A DNA stretch of 64,000 nucleotides, taken from the NCBI GenBank assembly GCA_933207985.1, contig OW240912.1:74754480-74818479 (forward strand). The letters are read 5' to 3'. A program made the position numbers and the translations under genes. Of this stretch, positions 22,101 to 29,035 are shown piece by piece; position 1 is the first letter of the stretch, and each line of letters starts with the position of its first letter. The notes under the pieces are model-generated. The model saw only the letters and a program-made list of their open reading frames with translations, searched no databases and was not told the DNA's origin. The DNA is from Pelobates cultripes. Its lineage: Eukaryota; Chordata; Amphibia; Anura; Pelobatidae.

Positions 22101-22467
22101 TCCTTTCAATTTATTAGTGCAAATCTAAGTCCAGACAGCTCAAACATTAATTTCTACTATTTGGCAATTATCTGTTTTATTTCCCTTATTTTTAGTTGTA
22201 ACGTGCTGTGGAATTATGTAAATCATTATATTCTACCGCAGGTTAACCTTGTAAATCATGGATGCTCCAACAAACTACATGCAACTTAGCAACAAAAACA
22301 ATTATATGCACATCTTAATTTTTCTCTACTTTTAAATACTGTGGGGTTTATTCGTTGAATGTCAAATTGAAGTGCATATGTAACTGACAAAATAAAAGCT
22401 ATTTATACTCACAAGGATAGCATGATGTATTTAGAGCTAGGAGAAGGAGATAACTAGCACAATCCAT
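10058..22467 (-). CDS. Single V-set immunoglobulin membrane protein, copy A (three exons found; 3' end not identified)
   Basis: The gene model has a signal-peptide exon at 22413-22467, a V-domain exon at 14220-14630 and a transmembrane exon at 10058-10147, all on the minus strand with GT-AG junctions in phase 1. The spliced frame is open throughout: about 18 residues of leader, a 137-codon V exon and a 30-codon membrane exon. The V domain shows the two core cysteines (LLSC and GNLSC), a core tryptophan (VVWIL) and the usual D-x-G-x-L-x-C end, plus two extra cysteines (SFSC, QCNDT) and several N-glycosylation sites. The protein would be a type I cell-surface molecule. Phase-1 symmetric V exons fit the B7/butyrophilin, NCR3 and MPZ/SCN-beta groups; I cannot choose between them. 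A cytoplasmic-tail exon should lie below 10058 but was not found. Introns are packed with repeats. Confidence 0.6.
10240..10445. repeat. Interspersed repeat, second copy near 62450
   Basis: The segment with 'gagaaagcatacagagaat', 'gaaacaatgtttctgtttc' and 'ctgaactagattatgatg' is closely matched at about 62500-62625 ('gagaaagtatacagataaa', 'aacaatgcttctgtttctc', 'ctgaattagctgacgatg'). It is an unnamed interspersed repeat. It lies just upstream of the copy A membrane exon, within an intron. Confidence 0.6.
10446..11504. other. Intron DNA, MITE remnant, no recognised exon
   Basis: Part of the copy A intron between V and membrane exons. At 10446-10530 'aggcaccataatcacttcattgcaatgaag' resembles the ACTATAGGCACC MITE family in degraded form. 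I see nothing coding in the rest. Confidence 0.4.
11505..12095. repeat. Minisatellite with 86-bp unit, degenerating rightwards
   Basis: An 86-bp unit starting attatatagagatata repeats at 11521, 11607 and 11693 with near identity. It then decays into shorter related units built from 'aatacagagatacc' and 'cagagctgag' up to about 12095. A 67-codon Tyr/Leu/Val-rich ORF on the minus strand at 11632-11835 is a translation of this repeat and not a gene. Confidence 0.85.
12096..12815. other. Intron DNA with a degraded repeat, no recognised gene
   Basis: Contains 'cagtcccaaaatcgggagg' near 12090-12115 and the inverse-looking 'ggactgtcccactaaaatc' near 12419-12440, so a degraded short inverted-repeat element probably spans 12090-12455. 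The remainder shows nothing recognisable. Confidence 0.35.
12816..12876. mobile_element. Short TTAA-flanked MITE (CCCCTTAAGGAC ends)
   Basis: TTAACCCCTTAAGGACC opens and CCTCTTAAGGGGTTAA closes a 61-bp element, including TTAA at both ends. The TTAA target and inverted ends suggest piggyBac- or Kolobok-type mobilisation. Related copies are at 57084-57163 and at 39413-41530. The right TTAA is also the left TTAA of the next MITE. Confidence 0.7.
12873..13034. mobile_element. Partial MITE of the AGGACCACTATAGGCACC family
   Basis: TTAAAGGACCACTATAGGC followed by 'accacttcagctcaatgaag' and 'ctctagtggctgtctccctg' matches the longer copies at 37489 and 46844. The right half is replaced by the CA/TACA microsatellite that starts near 13036. 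Confidence 0.75.
13036..13398. repeat. Compound (CACATA/CAGA/CACA)n microsatellite
   Basis: About 360 bp of interspersed ACACAC, ATACATAC and CAGACAGA units. Overlapping open frames in several phases (His/Thr-rich or Cys/Val-rich) are consequences of the repeat and are not genes. Confidence 0.95.
13399..14219. other. Intron DNA, GC-rich MITE piece, no recognised exon
   Basis: The 13420-13720 part is GC-rich and looks like a decayed repeat (with 'gggcccagtcgtgctg', 'gcggccccagcgatttgcc'). The rest up to the V exon is AT-rich. ORFs here have no recognisable domain. Confidence 0.4.
14220..14630 (-). CDS. Copy A exon 2: V-set immunoglobulin domain
   Basis: A 411-bp phase 1-1 exon, from the acceptor ttctcacaag to the donor GTAACG. 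It encodes SFSC, a linker with PVEYSDTVGYV, then strand B with LLSC, strand C with VVWIL, a C'-like YLVEFNFQKDSVQFW stretch, then NFSIEFKNVNLSDGGNLSC (strands E-F) and a YDGPKYVMAGRIVHLRIL G strand. N-glycosylation sites are NDT, NFS, NLS and NLS. Roughly 60% identical by eye to the copy B V exon. There are no internal stops, which argues that the domain is under selection. Confidence 0.75.
14631..15424. other. Intron of immunoglobulin gene copy A, nothing recognised
   Basis: AT-rich DNA between the V exon and a solo LTR. No coding or structured element seen. Confidence 0.4.
15430..15945. mobile_element. Solo LTR with 5-bp target duplication GTAAC
   Basis: A 516-bp insert begins TGTGACGGTAG, ends CTCCGTTACA and is flanked by GTAAC at 15425-15429 and 15946-15950. 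The TG...CA ends, 5-bp duplication and an ATTAAA poly(A)-type signal near 15763 read in the plus direction identify a solo long terminal repeat. The text after the poly(A) signal (catgtgtcgtctggtg and so on) resembles an R-U5 portion. No internal viral genes are present. Confidence 0.8.
16180..18065 (+). mobile_element. 5' part of an L1-like LINE (5' UTR and ORF1), truncated
   Basis: A plus-strand copy related to the 2302-9103 element. A 5' leader (about 16180-17130) precedes an ORF1 remnant at 17139-17898. Nothing like ORF2 follows, so the copy is truncated or interrupted at about 18065. No target duplication was found. Confidence 0.65.
17139..17898 (+). pseudogene. L1-like ORF1 remnant (coiled coil plus RNA-binding core)
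   Basis: The first 100 codons (17139-17441) read an acidic head, then YDYLLRHLDTQFGKLREEI and a Glu/Lys-rich coiled coil. An in-frame TAG at 17439-17441 interrupts it. The frame continues with LENQSRRINLRIRGV (about 17458-17500), the diagnostic core of L1 ORF1, then IEEFFKHLM, VPRISIMERWHRV, another stop, and in a shifted frame WPARQKRKTFSDGT (17626-17898), the C-terminal domain. The two stops and a frameshift make it non-functional. Confidence 0.8.
18066..18779 (-). mobile_element. Probable distal 3' part of Penelope copy 1, no gene
   Basis: The stretch between the L1 remnant and the hammerhead-like motif at 18780 includes minus-strand text similar in position and AT content to the DNA beyond the corresponding motif of Penelope copy 2 (38140-38634). 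I see no coding. The assignment to the Penelope repeat is inferred from synteny within the element. Confidence 0.35.
18780..18816 (-). ncRNA. Hammerhead-ribozyme-like motif, core decayed, Penelope copy 1
   Basis: Read on the minus strand: CCGA (stem I), UUGAAAA in the place of CUGANGA, AGCC-GAUAU-GGC (stem II), GAAA, CGCGUC (palindromic stem III region and cleavage triplet GUC), then UCGG complementary to the first CCGA. All parts are in hammerhead order but the first core box has two substitutions at normally invariant positions, so catalysis is unlikely. It is about 0.8 kb downstream of a decayed GIY-YIG coding region of a Penelope element, matching copy 2 at 38634. Confidence 0.55.
18817..19680 (-). 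pseudogene. Penelope-like element copy 1: GIY-YIG endonuclease remnant and 3' region
   Basis: On the minus strand, 19590-19672 reads CPFGLF and, after a one-base shift, YVGRTIRSLNVRDQEH. This is the GIY-YIG-like endonuclease start found in Penelope reverse transcriptases; copy 2 has CPCDLIYVGRTIRCLHVR at the matching place. Stops follow. The element is truncated on its 5' side at 19680 by a CCGAA-rich repeat. A hammerhead-like motif lies downstream at 18780-18816. Confidence 0.7.
19678..19862. repeat. CCGAA-rich repeat with ACATGTGCAATT end
   Basis: Begins ttagACATGTGCAATTCG and continues as many TCCGAA/GCCGAA units. An inverted relative ends at 33303 (AAATTGCACATGT followed by tta). The end sequence and a possible TTA duplication suggest a PIF/Harbinger-like DNA element, but this is inference. 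ORFs inside merely translate the CCGAA units. Confidence 0.55.
19863..20283. other. Repeat-derived DNA before the foldback element
   Basis: The part 20120-20280 with 'gtcccc' and 'cccctacctacccccctc' is similar to 45165-45185, so it belongs to the same repeat family as the foldback element that follows. No gene seen. Confidence 0.4.
20284..20922. mobile_element. Foldback MITE, 639 bp, TTAA at both ends
   Basis: A near-symmetric inverted repeat. TTAACTAAGTAGCTG at the left pairs with CAGGTACTTAGTTAA at the right; 'aacttaccatttgatg' pairs with 'catcaaatggtaagtt'; the centre is the 'cagcgtggg...cccacgctg' hairpin near 20590. Related arms occur at 55025-55400, about 45165-45345 and about 46285-46400. 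TTAA at both edges suggests a piggyBac/Kolobok-like target. A transcript across it would form a very long hairpin. Confidence 0.8.
20923..22008. other. No gene recognised
   Basis: The GC-rich part 20930-21290 has three overlapping ORFs without a domain and looks like repeat DNA. The rest is AT-rich. Confidence 0.4.
22009..22047 (-). ncRNA. Decayed hammerhead-like motif
   Basis: On the minus strand UUGAUAAAGCG, a loop, CGC, AAAA and CGCGUC follow in the order seen in the Penelope-linked motifs. The CUGANGA and GAAA boxes each have changes and no stem I pairing is left. It is a fossil at best. Confidence 0.35.
22413..22467 (-). CDS. Copy A exon 1: start codon and signal peptide
   Basis: On the minus strand the ATG is at 22465-22467 and is followed by MDCASYLLLLALNTSCYP, a typical short signal peptide with a Leu-rich core. 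The exon ends one base into the next codon, at a GTGAGT donor (22407-22412). It is the same length (55 coding bases) and phase as the corresponding exon of copy B at 28924-28978. I chose this start because the ATG context (ccacaATGg) and upstream DNA are conserved between the copies. Confidence 0.7.
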
Positions 22468-22530
22468 TGTGGTCAGTACAGAACAGGAAGCGATGTGTAT
22501 GTATGTACCCTGCTATATAACGGACTTTCT
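22468..22530 (-). promoter_or_regulatory. Putative promoter of copy A, conserved with copy B
   Basis: Reading on the minus strand, a TATATAG box, 'gcagggtacatac', 'cttcctgttctgta' and 'ccacaATG' occur in this order. Copy B (28979-29035) has 'gcagtgtacatac', 'cttcctgttctgta' and 'ccacaATG' with similar spacing. TTCCTG on this strand is an ETS-type GGAA site. Conservation between paralogues while surrounding introns differ suggests a shared promoter and 5' UTR. Confidence 0.5.
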
Positions 22531-23364
22531 GACCTTCATACTTAACCCCTTCACTACTGACAAAACAATAGCAGGACTTTTATTTGAAATTGCATTCGGT
22601 CGTGGCAATAATACAGCTTAACTACTAACTCTGCATATTCCTCTACTTTTATAGTACAATTTATTAACTCTTAATAAAATGCGTAATGGTGTGAAAAAAC
22701 AATTGTTTGGTTTGTTTTTATTATAGATATACAATTGATCGGGCCCCATGATCAGAAAATGTGAACATACAAAGGGATGTAATTGCATTCATCCTTCTAC
22801 CTTTAAATCGCACCATTTCATGCCAACATGGAAAATATCTGACAAGAAAATGACCCAGAAAACACTGCATCATGTTACTTGTAAAACATGTATTTGTATT
22901 TTCTTTTGACGTGAATAAGATCTCTCTTTAAGACCCTTGGGGTTGTGTACCTACTGAGTTCGTACCCATACTATTTTGTCACTCTAGAGGGTCTGTCACA
23001 AAATTGTTTTCCTACATTATCACTATCATAAAATATATGTTGACAGAATTGTACTGTACATTTATCACCTGTACTGTTGTTTTGCTACATGTTAAGCCAA
23101 CGTTTTCTGCTGTATATATAATGAATGAAAAAATATAATAAGATCTCTCTATAGTATCAATTTAAAGCAGATTATAATACGTACATATAATATACAGAAC
23201 ATGGCAACTTATAAAAAATTGATTAAGGGACGAAATATAACTAATTTGCAAAATGTGCAATAAGCTATATACCATATTAAAGAAGTAAGTAAGAAGTTCC
23301 TAGCGAGTTTCAAAAGAAATAATGAATGTAAAGTACCATTGAAGATCCCTTTATTAATTATAAT
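22468..23364. other. 5' flank of immunoglobulin copy A, no further exon recognised
   Basis: The first ~70 bp upstream of the copy A ATG are conserved with copy B (separate entry). In the rest I see no counterpart of the copy A membrane exon that could serve copy B. Confidence 0.4.
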
Positions 23365-23612
23365 ATCAGTAATTAGTATTTATATAGTGCCTTTCTCCCA
23401 GTGGGACTCAAAACACTTTTCAGCGCACGCTCTTGGAATTAATCAAATCGGCAGCTGAATAGTAATAGATGTTATTATTACCCAATTGATGGGACTCATT
23501 TTATCGACCTCAGAAGGATGAAGGGCTGAGTTGATTTGAACCTGTGACCTAGTATATTAGAACAGGCTTTGAAGTCAGGGAATTTTCCAACTAAGCTACC
23601 TCACAAGAGTTG
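23365..23612 (-). mobile_element. tRNA-derived SINE
   Basis: On the minus strand an A-box-like TAGCTTAGTTGG (about 23588-23600) is followed ~55 bp later by a B-box-like GGTTCAAATCA (about 23531-23542), the internal RNA polymerase III promoter of a tRNA-like head. The body carries 'gaggtcgataaaatgagtc', a conserved central segment of vertebrate SINEs, and a tail 'ggcactatataaatact'. It lies in immunoglobulin copy B's region, ~65 bp beyond the V exon. Confidence 0.7.
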
Positions 23613-23676
23613 CATATTTAAAGATTTCCTGGATAAATGTCAAACTTAAATTTTAAATGTTGTTCCTTTATATTAC

Positions 23677-24075
23677 CTGCAGTCTGCTGTTGCAATACCT
23701 GTAGGTGAATTGTTCTTACAGCCATCATGTAATCTGCTCCATCATAAAGGATACAGGTGAGATTGCCTCTGTCAGGTAAACTGATGTTCTTCAATATTAT
23801 GGAAAAGTTTTTGCTCTTCAAATATTCGCCAACTTCAATGCGGTGACCCCAGTTGTACCAAAACTGGACTGAAGCTTTATGGATATTAAATTCAACTAAA
23901 TGCATCCTGGTGTTTAAACTCCAGATAACAGCTGTATCATTGCACCGGGCTTGTCCAATTGTTTCATTGTCAAAGACGCAAGTCAGTAGGACATCAGAAG
24001 CGACATAACCCACAGTTTCACTGTATTCTACAGGGACTTCGTGGATGTAGTTTGAAGGCTGGCAACTGAAACTAA
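23677..24075 (-). CDS. Copy B exon 2: V-set immunoglobulin domain
   Basis: A 399-bp phase 1-1 exon between a polypyrimidine/acaag acceptor and a GTAATA donor. It encodes SFSC, VPVEYSETVGYVASDVLLTC, CNDTAVIW, a LVEFNIHKASVQFWYNW stretch, NFSIILKNISLPDRGNLTC and YDGADYMMAVRTIHLQVL. Core disulphide cysteines and Trp are present. N-glycosylation sites are NET, NDT, NFS, NIS and NLT. It lacks four codons relative to the copy A exon, mainly in the E-strand loop and at the 3' end. Confidence 0.75.
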
Positions 24076-26559
24076 CTTGTAAAAAAAAAAAATGTGATTA
24101 ATATGAAAATCAGACATGTTCAATCATCCACTACATGAAACACATTTTGCAATGCCAGCACAAAACACATTATTAAATCTGTAAAGCGCTTTCCCTGCTC
24201 ACATAGTCTTTACTGATACAGTACACAAACAGTTATGTGTACATATTTAGTACACCGATTATAAATGAACATTACCTATTTTTAAAAATTAAAGATAAAA
24301 TAAAGAACTGCCTATAGATATAATATAATTAAGGGGTGATATCAGCCAAACGGGTAGCATTTTGTGGCTATGTATGAATTTGATGAAACTGTGAAAATGG
24401 ACAATACTTCTTAACTGTTTGCATTATTAAAACAGGAAATTATTTTAAAGGTAGCATTGGCAAACTATATTTTATACTATACACACACACCTTGGCCTGT
24501 ATTCTATTCTATTTGCGTGTTAGTACAGATTTTTTTGATTTACCCATACTTCCAAAAATCAGCAGTTCTTTGATGTCTTTCCATAATATAGAGGGGCATC
24601 ACTAACAAAAATAAAACTACCCTAAAAAGTAACAGTTCACACAAACTAAATACACATACATAAATTATAGAGACAAAATGTACAAAATATCCATATTTAT
24701 TTTGTAGTGCCCTAGCAGGCACCTTTATTATACAGGACCATATAGATAGCTACATTGTACTGATTAGAGGTGTAGTGAAGGGGGATTAGAGGGGACAGGT
24801 GTCACAAGTGCCCCCCTGACATTTCCCCAACTCGCAGTCCTGTTTTCTCCATTCCACAAGCAAATTTTTGTTTTATATTAACGGTGGGTTTCACAATGAT
24901 GCTTCAGTCAGGGGTTGAAAGCGGCCTGTGAAACCTTCCTTTAATTAAAAAAAAATGCTTCATTGCCCATGTAATAGGGAGGGCAGGACTGTGGGTTTGG
25001 GAGATGTGAGGGGGGCTTCAGTGGTGGCAGTGATCTACTGTATTTGGTAGAAGGTTGCTGGGATGCCTGAGACACTCAGCACATGCAAATGTAGTAAGAA
25101 GACAAGGTAATAACATGCGTAAATGTGAGTCTACAGTTAGTAGGTAACAGTGTGTGTATGTAACAGTTTTAAACTGTGTGAGTATTAGTATGTGTTTACA
25201 TGTCTGTGTAACAGTGTATAACTGTATGTGTAGCTATGTATGTTTATGTAACCATGTGGTTCACAATGTGGGACAGTGTGTTTGTATGTGTATGGATCAG
25301 TAAATGTGTGTATTTGAGTCAATGTGTGTCATCAGGTCATTGTTTGTGTTTGTTTGTGGGCCAGTGTGTAAAGACATTGCGCTGCCTGGGTCCAAGGATG
25401 AAATGCTGCCCCTCCTTCCCCCCCAAAACTATGTGCACCAAAATATGCTATGCGTGATGTTTGCATGGCTGTGAGTGCTGTGTGAGTAGCTGTGAGTGGT
25501 GTGTGAGCATAGGCGTGCGCACGGGGTGTGCCGGGTGTGCATGGGCACACCCTAATCCCCGCGGCACGTCTATGTATTGAGACCGGCAGGGGAGATCTCA
25601 GGATCCCCCCTGTCGGCTCATGCAGAGCCGGCGCTATCCGAGCGCCGGCTCTGCTCTCAGCCTCCCTCCCCACCGACCCACAGGCAGGGAGGAAGGCAGG
25701 AGAGGACCCGGGGAGCTCTTGCCAGCAGCTCCGCCGGGTTCTTCTTGCGAGATCTGAGCGTTGCCGCGGTTACCGTGGCAACACTCAGATCTCCTGAGAG
25801 TGAACTCTAGCCCCGCAGGCTAGAGTTCACTCTCACCACTAGGACCACCAGGGAAGGCAGAAAGGATCCCCCCTCCCTGGCATAAGGTAACAAGGGAGGG
25901 GGATATTAAGCAATCTACCCCCACCTCCACTGGACCACCAGGGAAGGCAGCAGCACGGTCCCCCATCCCTACATAAGGTAAGAAGGGAGGGGGGATCTTT
26001 ATTAACTAATCTGCCCCCACCTCCACCCCCACAAATCACCCAAACAGCACACACACACAGCACACACATACAGCACACAAACAGCACACACACATCACAC
26101 ACCACACTCTCACACACACACACAGCACCCACACACAGCACCCACACACATACAGCAAACAAACATCACCCACACACACACACACACACAACATCCTCAC
26201 ACATACACCACACAAACAGAACACACATCACCCACACACACACAGCACCCACACACAGCACCCCCCCCCACACACACACACAGCAACCACACACACACAT
26301 ACGGCACCCACACACATACAGCACCCTCACACACACACAGCACACTAACAGTACCGTCACAAACACAAACAGCACCCTCACACAGCAAACTAACAGGACC
26401 CTAACAAACACACAGCACACTACCAGTACCCTCACACACAAACAGCACCCTCACACACAGTACATTAACAGCATCCTCACAAGCGCACAGTCGCACACAC
26501 ACACAAACACCCACATAGCACAGTACCAGCACCCTCACACAGCACAAACACACACAGCA

Positions 26560-26604
<45 letters not shown>

Positions 26605-28978
26605 CATACATATATGCGGCGTGTGCTTGTGCTTTAGGGTGCACACCCTAATGCAATAGGCTGCGCACGTCTATGTGTGTGAGTAGCTGTGACTGATGTA
26701 AGTTACTGTGAGGTATGGTTATTCTTATCTGTTACTGTTAGTAGCTGTGGGTGAGGTGTGTGGCTATGTGTATGTAGCTGTCCGGAGTAGACTTGGAACA
26801 ACAACTGTCCAGGGCATTTTATTTCATAGCAGCGCACTTTCACATTTTCAAATGCAACTTTTTTTTTCAAAAAATAATTAGACCTCACTAATTTACTCAA
26901 GTACACACATATAGAGAGTGCAATCTGTCACTGAGGCATCAATTTGCAGATGCACACAGAAATACACTCATTTATACACACATGCAAACACACAAAAAAA
27001 TTAAAGAAACCTGCTGTAAAGCAGAGATTAATCCACACAAATGTTTAGTAAATAGCAGGGGGAGGCAACTGGCATGGACTGTGAAAAATATTAGAATTAC
27101 TTTATTATAGCTTTATTGCTTCAAAAATGTATGTGTGTTGATGTTGTCATACTTATGTACAATTATTACGTATATGTTGTTTTTTTTAACAAGGTCAAGA
27201 TATGTATTTGAAACAGCTGATACTGAGTTGATTAGTCCACCTAAACATTTTAATAAAGAGGGTCTGAAAGCTCTGAATAAATCTACCGGAATAACATACT
27301 AAAACGTTGGCAAGTCTATGGGGCTCCTAAGCTCATGGGGCCCCGGGCAACTGTCCAAGGTGTCCATGCGTTAAGACAGCCCTGAATAGTCACCTAGCTG
27401 CAATGCAGAACTACAGCAAAATACATAAAAATTCCTAAATAGTTAAAGTTTTATAGTATATACCTTCCCAATGAACATATTAAAAACAAAAAAAGAGCAT
27501 TATCACTGCATCCCTTACTTGATTTGGTTGATCCGGTTGTATATATATATATACAAAAAAAGAAGGGATGCCGTCTGAGCCCCTAACGTGCACTTTTCGC
27601 CAGAGAAGGTTCATCAGAGGGTATTTATGTGTTGTGTGTTATTTTGAGATTATAAATCAATAAAGTTTAATTTTCTTTTGATTTATACATTTTTTCTTTT
27701 GTGATTTTATCAGCCATTTTGGTCTGAGAAACAAACTTCTGCCTTTCACATGCAAACACACACAGATACATAACGCAACCTCACACATACAGATGCGCAC
27801 AGATACATAAATACAGCCTCACACTCATGAATATCTACATCAAGAAACATACAAATACATACACATGCTCGCAGAAAAATAAATATACAGGTACAGTCAC
27901 AACTACACGTACAGGGCCCCTGACTCATGTATTGATAGTGGCCCTGGGAGGAGGAAAAGCTCTACAAATAAATGCTTGCTGCGGACTAGTTAACGTGTAC
28001 AGGGATGGCAAAGTGCTACCTCGGTCCATGGCCCCATTCGGTTCCATGCTTCAAATTTCTACATCAATAGCCTTCTAGGCACAGTGAGCACGGGGTCCAC
28101 ATCTGGATTACCCTTTTAAATTGAGGAGAGCCAAGTTTATGCATTGCAACAAAATCAGAGAATAGGAAAACGGACAAAAGCTTAGAGAAACTCAATAGCT
28201 TGTCATACAGTAAATCCCCGCTCAGGTCTCGAAAATATATTTCTAAATTACTTTTTATTACTTTACTTAGAATGTTATCAGGTAGTAAGGCTAAAAATGT
28301 AATCTCCTGAGATACTAGCCACATCTAAAATGTACTCACCATCAAGAGTAATACTTATACATTTTGCAAAAGTAAAACTAGTTATTAATGAGTTAACTCT
28401 TGGTTAACCATGATTTAATGTCTGCAAGTATGGGGAACTGCAGACAAAGACATCGATTTAATAAGCTTTTCCAATAATGCAATACTTTTGGAAAAAGTTC
28501 CAAATGATATATCTCCAGAAACGTCCCAAAGACTTCAATGGTGACTTCTGTAGATAAATCATTTCGAAACTCTTCTAACAATACTGAATCATTTTGAAAG
28601 CTTATTAAATCAAGGCCTTTAGTCGCGTGTCTAATGATGCATGACTTATAATGTATCCTATAGAGCAGTGTTCCCCAACCCAGTCTGTAGGGACCACTGG
28701 GTTTGTCAGTATCTCCATTAGAATAAAACAGGGAAATACTTAAATCCTGGACTGTTGGTGGTCCCTGAGGACTAGGTTGGGGAACACTGCTATAAAGGAC
28801 ACATGCCATCTGCTTCAAACAGAAAATCCAAATAACATTTTGGGGGAAAAAAAAACTATGCTATAATATACATTTTTATGAATTCCCTTTTAAATTCAAC
28901 TTAATTATGTTATTTATACTCACCAGTATAGTATGACGCATTCAGAGCTAGGAGAAGGAGATAATCACCACAGCCCAT
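23677..28978 (-). CDS. Single V-set immunoglobulin protein, copy B (signal and V exons; no membrane exon found)
   Basis: The signal exon at 28924-28978 and the V exon at 23677-24075 splice in phase 1 to an uninterrupted frame. The protein begins MGCGDYLLLLALNASYYT, continues with SFSC and PVEYSETVGYV, and keeps the core LLTC / VIW / GNLTC pattern of a V domain. It is a tandem duplicate of copy A: same exon lengths, phases and promoter blocks, roughly 60% identical protein. I found no separate membrane exon in the 1.2 kb before copy A's first exon. Possible explanations are use of the copy A membrane exon at 10058, an unseen exon, or a secreted or dead gene. Intact frame and conserved cysteines favour a working domain. 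Confidence 0.55.
24076..25505. other. Intron of copy B with GT-rich tract
   Basis: AT-rich DNA, then an imperfect (TGTG/TGTA)n tract at about 25130-25370. No exon or known element recognised. Confidence 0.4.
25506..26677. mobile_element. DNA element with CATAGGCGTGCGCA inverted ends, carrying CA and TA arrays
   Basis: Left end CATAGGCGTGCGCACGG with 'gggcacaccctaat' just inside; right end 'gggtgcacaccctaat' and CTGCGCACGTCTATG, so the ends are imperfect inverted repeats. The interior has a GC-rich part, two copies of an 'aggaccaccagggaaggcag' module, a long (CA)n array (26040-26530) and (TA)n (26561-26605). The module 'gagttcactctcaccactag' recurs at 37963-37985. Open frames are repeat translations. 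Confidence 0.6.
26040..26605. repeat. (CA)n and (TA)n microsatellites
   Basis: About 490 bp of ACACAC/CAGCACCC-type repeats followed by 45 bp of pure TA. Cys/Val-rich frames on the minus strand come from the repeat. Confidence 0.95.
26678..27580. other. Intron DNA without recognised exon
   Basis: GT-rich and AT-rich sequence. The phrase near 27321-27390 (tggggccccgggcaactgtcc) looks like the edge of an interspersed repeat. Confidence 0.4.
27581..27621 (-). ncRNA. Hammerhead-ribozyme-like motif with intact core boxes
   Basis: Minus strand: CCCU (stem I), CUGAUGA (perfect core box), ACC-UUCUCU-GGC (stem II, two strong pairs with an A opposite C at its base), GAAA (perfect), AGUGCACGUU (palindromic GUGCAC for stem III and a GUU-type cleavage site), AGGG (stem I complement). 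All conserved boxes are present in order. No Penelope coding is seen nearby, so this is a solo copy or part of a small non-autonomous repeat. Activity is unknown. Confidence 0.5.
28074..28130 (-). repeat. Stray fragment of the ribozyme satellite
   Basis: The segment 'ctaggcacagtgagcacgg' then 'ggattacccttttaaattg' and 'gagagccaa' parallels the satellite unit at 54337-54395 ('ctaggcaccgtgagcaagg', 'ggattaccctttaaacta', 'gagagcaaa'). Only this junction part is present; the hammerhead part is absent. Confidence 0.65.
28666..28789. mobile_element. hAT-like MITE with 8-bp target duplication
   Basis: A 124-bp palindromic element starts CAGTGTTCCCCAACC and ends GGTTGGGGAACACTG. It is flanked by CTATAGAG (28658-28665) and CTATAAAG (28790-28797), an 8-bp duplication with one mismatch, as hAT transposons make. 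It lies inside a minus-strand ORF of 141 codons that is therefore not a gene. Confidence 0.85.
28924..28978 (-). CDS. Copy B exon 1: start codon and signal peptide
   Basis: ATG at 28976-28978 (minus), context ccacaATGg, encoding MGCGDYLLLLALNASYYT and ending in phase 1 at a GTGAGT donor. It is the same length as the copy A exon and differs at only a few residues. Confidence 0.7.
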
Positions 28979-29035
28979 TGTGGTTGATACAGAACAGGAA
29001 GTAATGAGTATGTACACTGCAGTATATTGGAAAAT
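28979..29035 (-). promoter_or_regulatory. Putative promoter and 5' UTR of copy B
   Basis: Carries the same ordered blocks as upstream of copy A: 'gcagtgtacatac', 'cttcctgttctgta' and 'ccacaATG', with an ETS-like GGAA core. 'ccaatatactg' lies where copy A has its TATATAG box. Confidence 0.45.

Noticed and set aside
25839..26646. Cys/Val-rich minus-strand ORFs
   Set aside because: Translation of the (CA)n array inside a repeat element.
28393..28818. 141-codon minus-strand ORF near immunoglobulin copy B
   Set aside because: It runs through a hAT-like MITE with its target duplication, so the frame is accidental.
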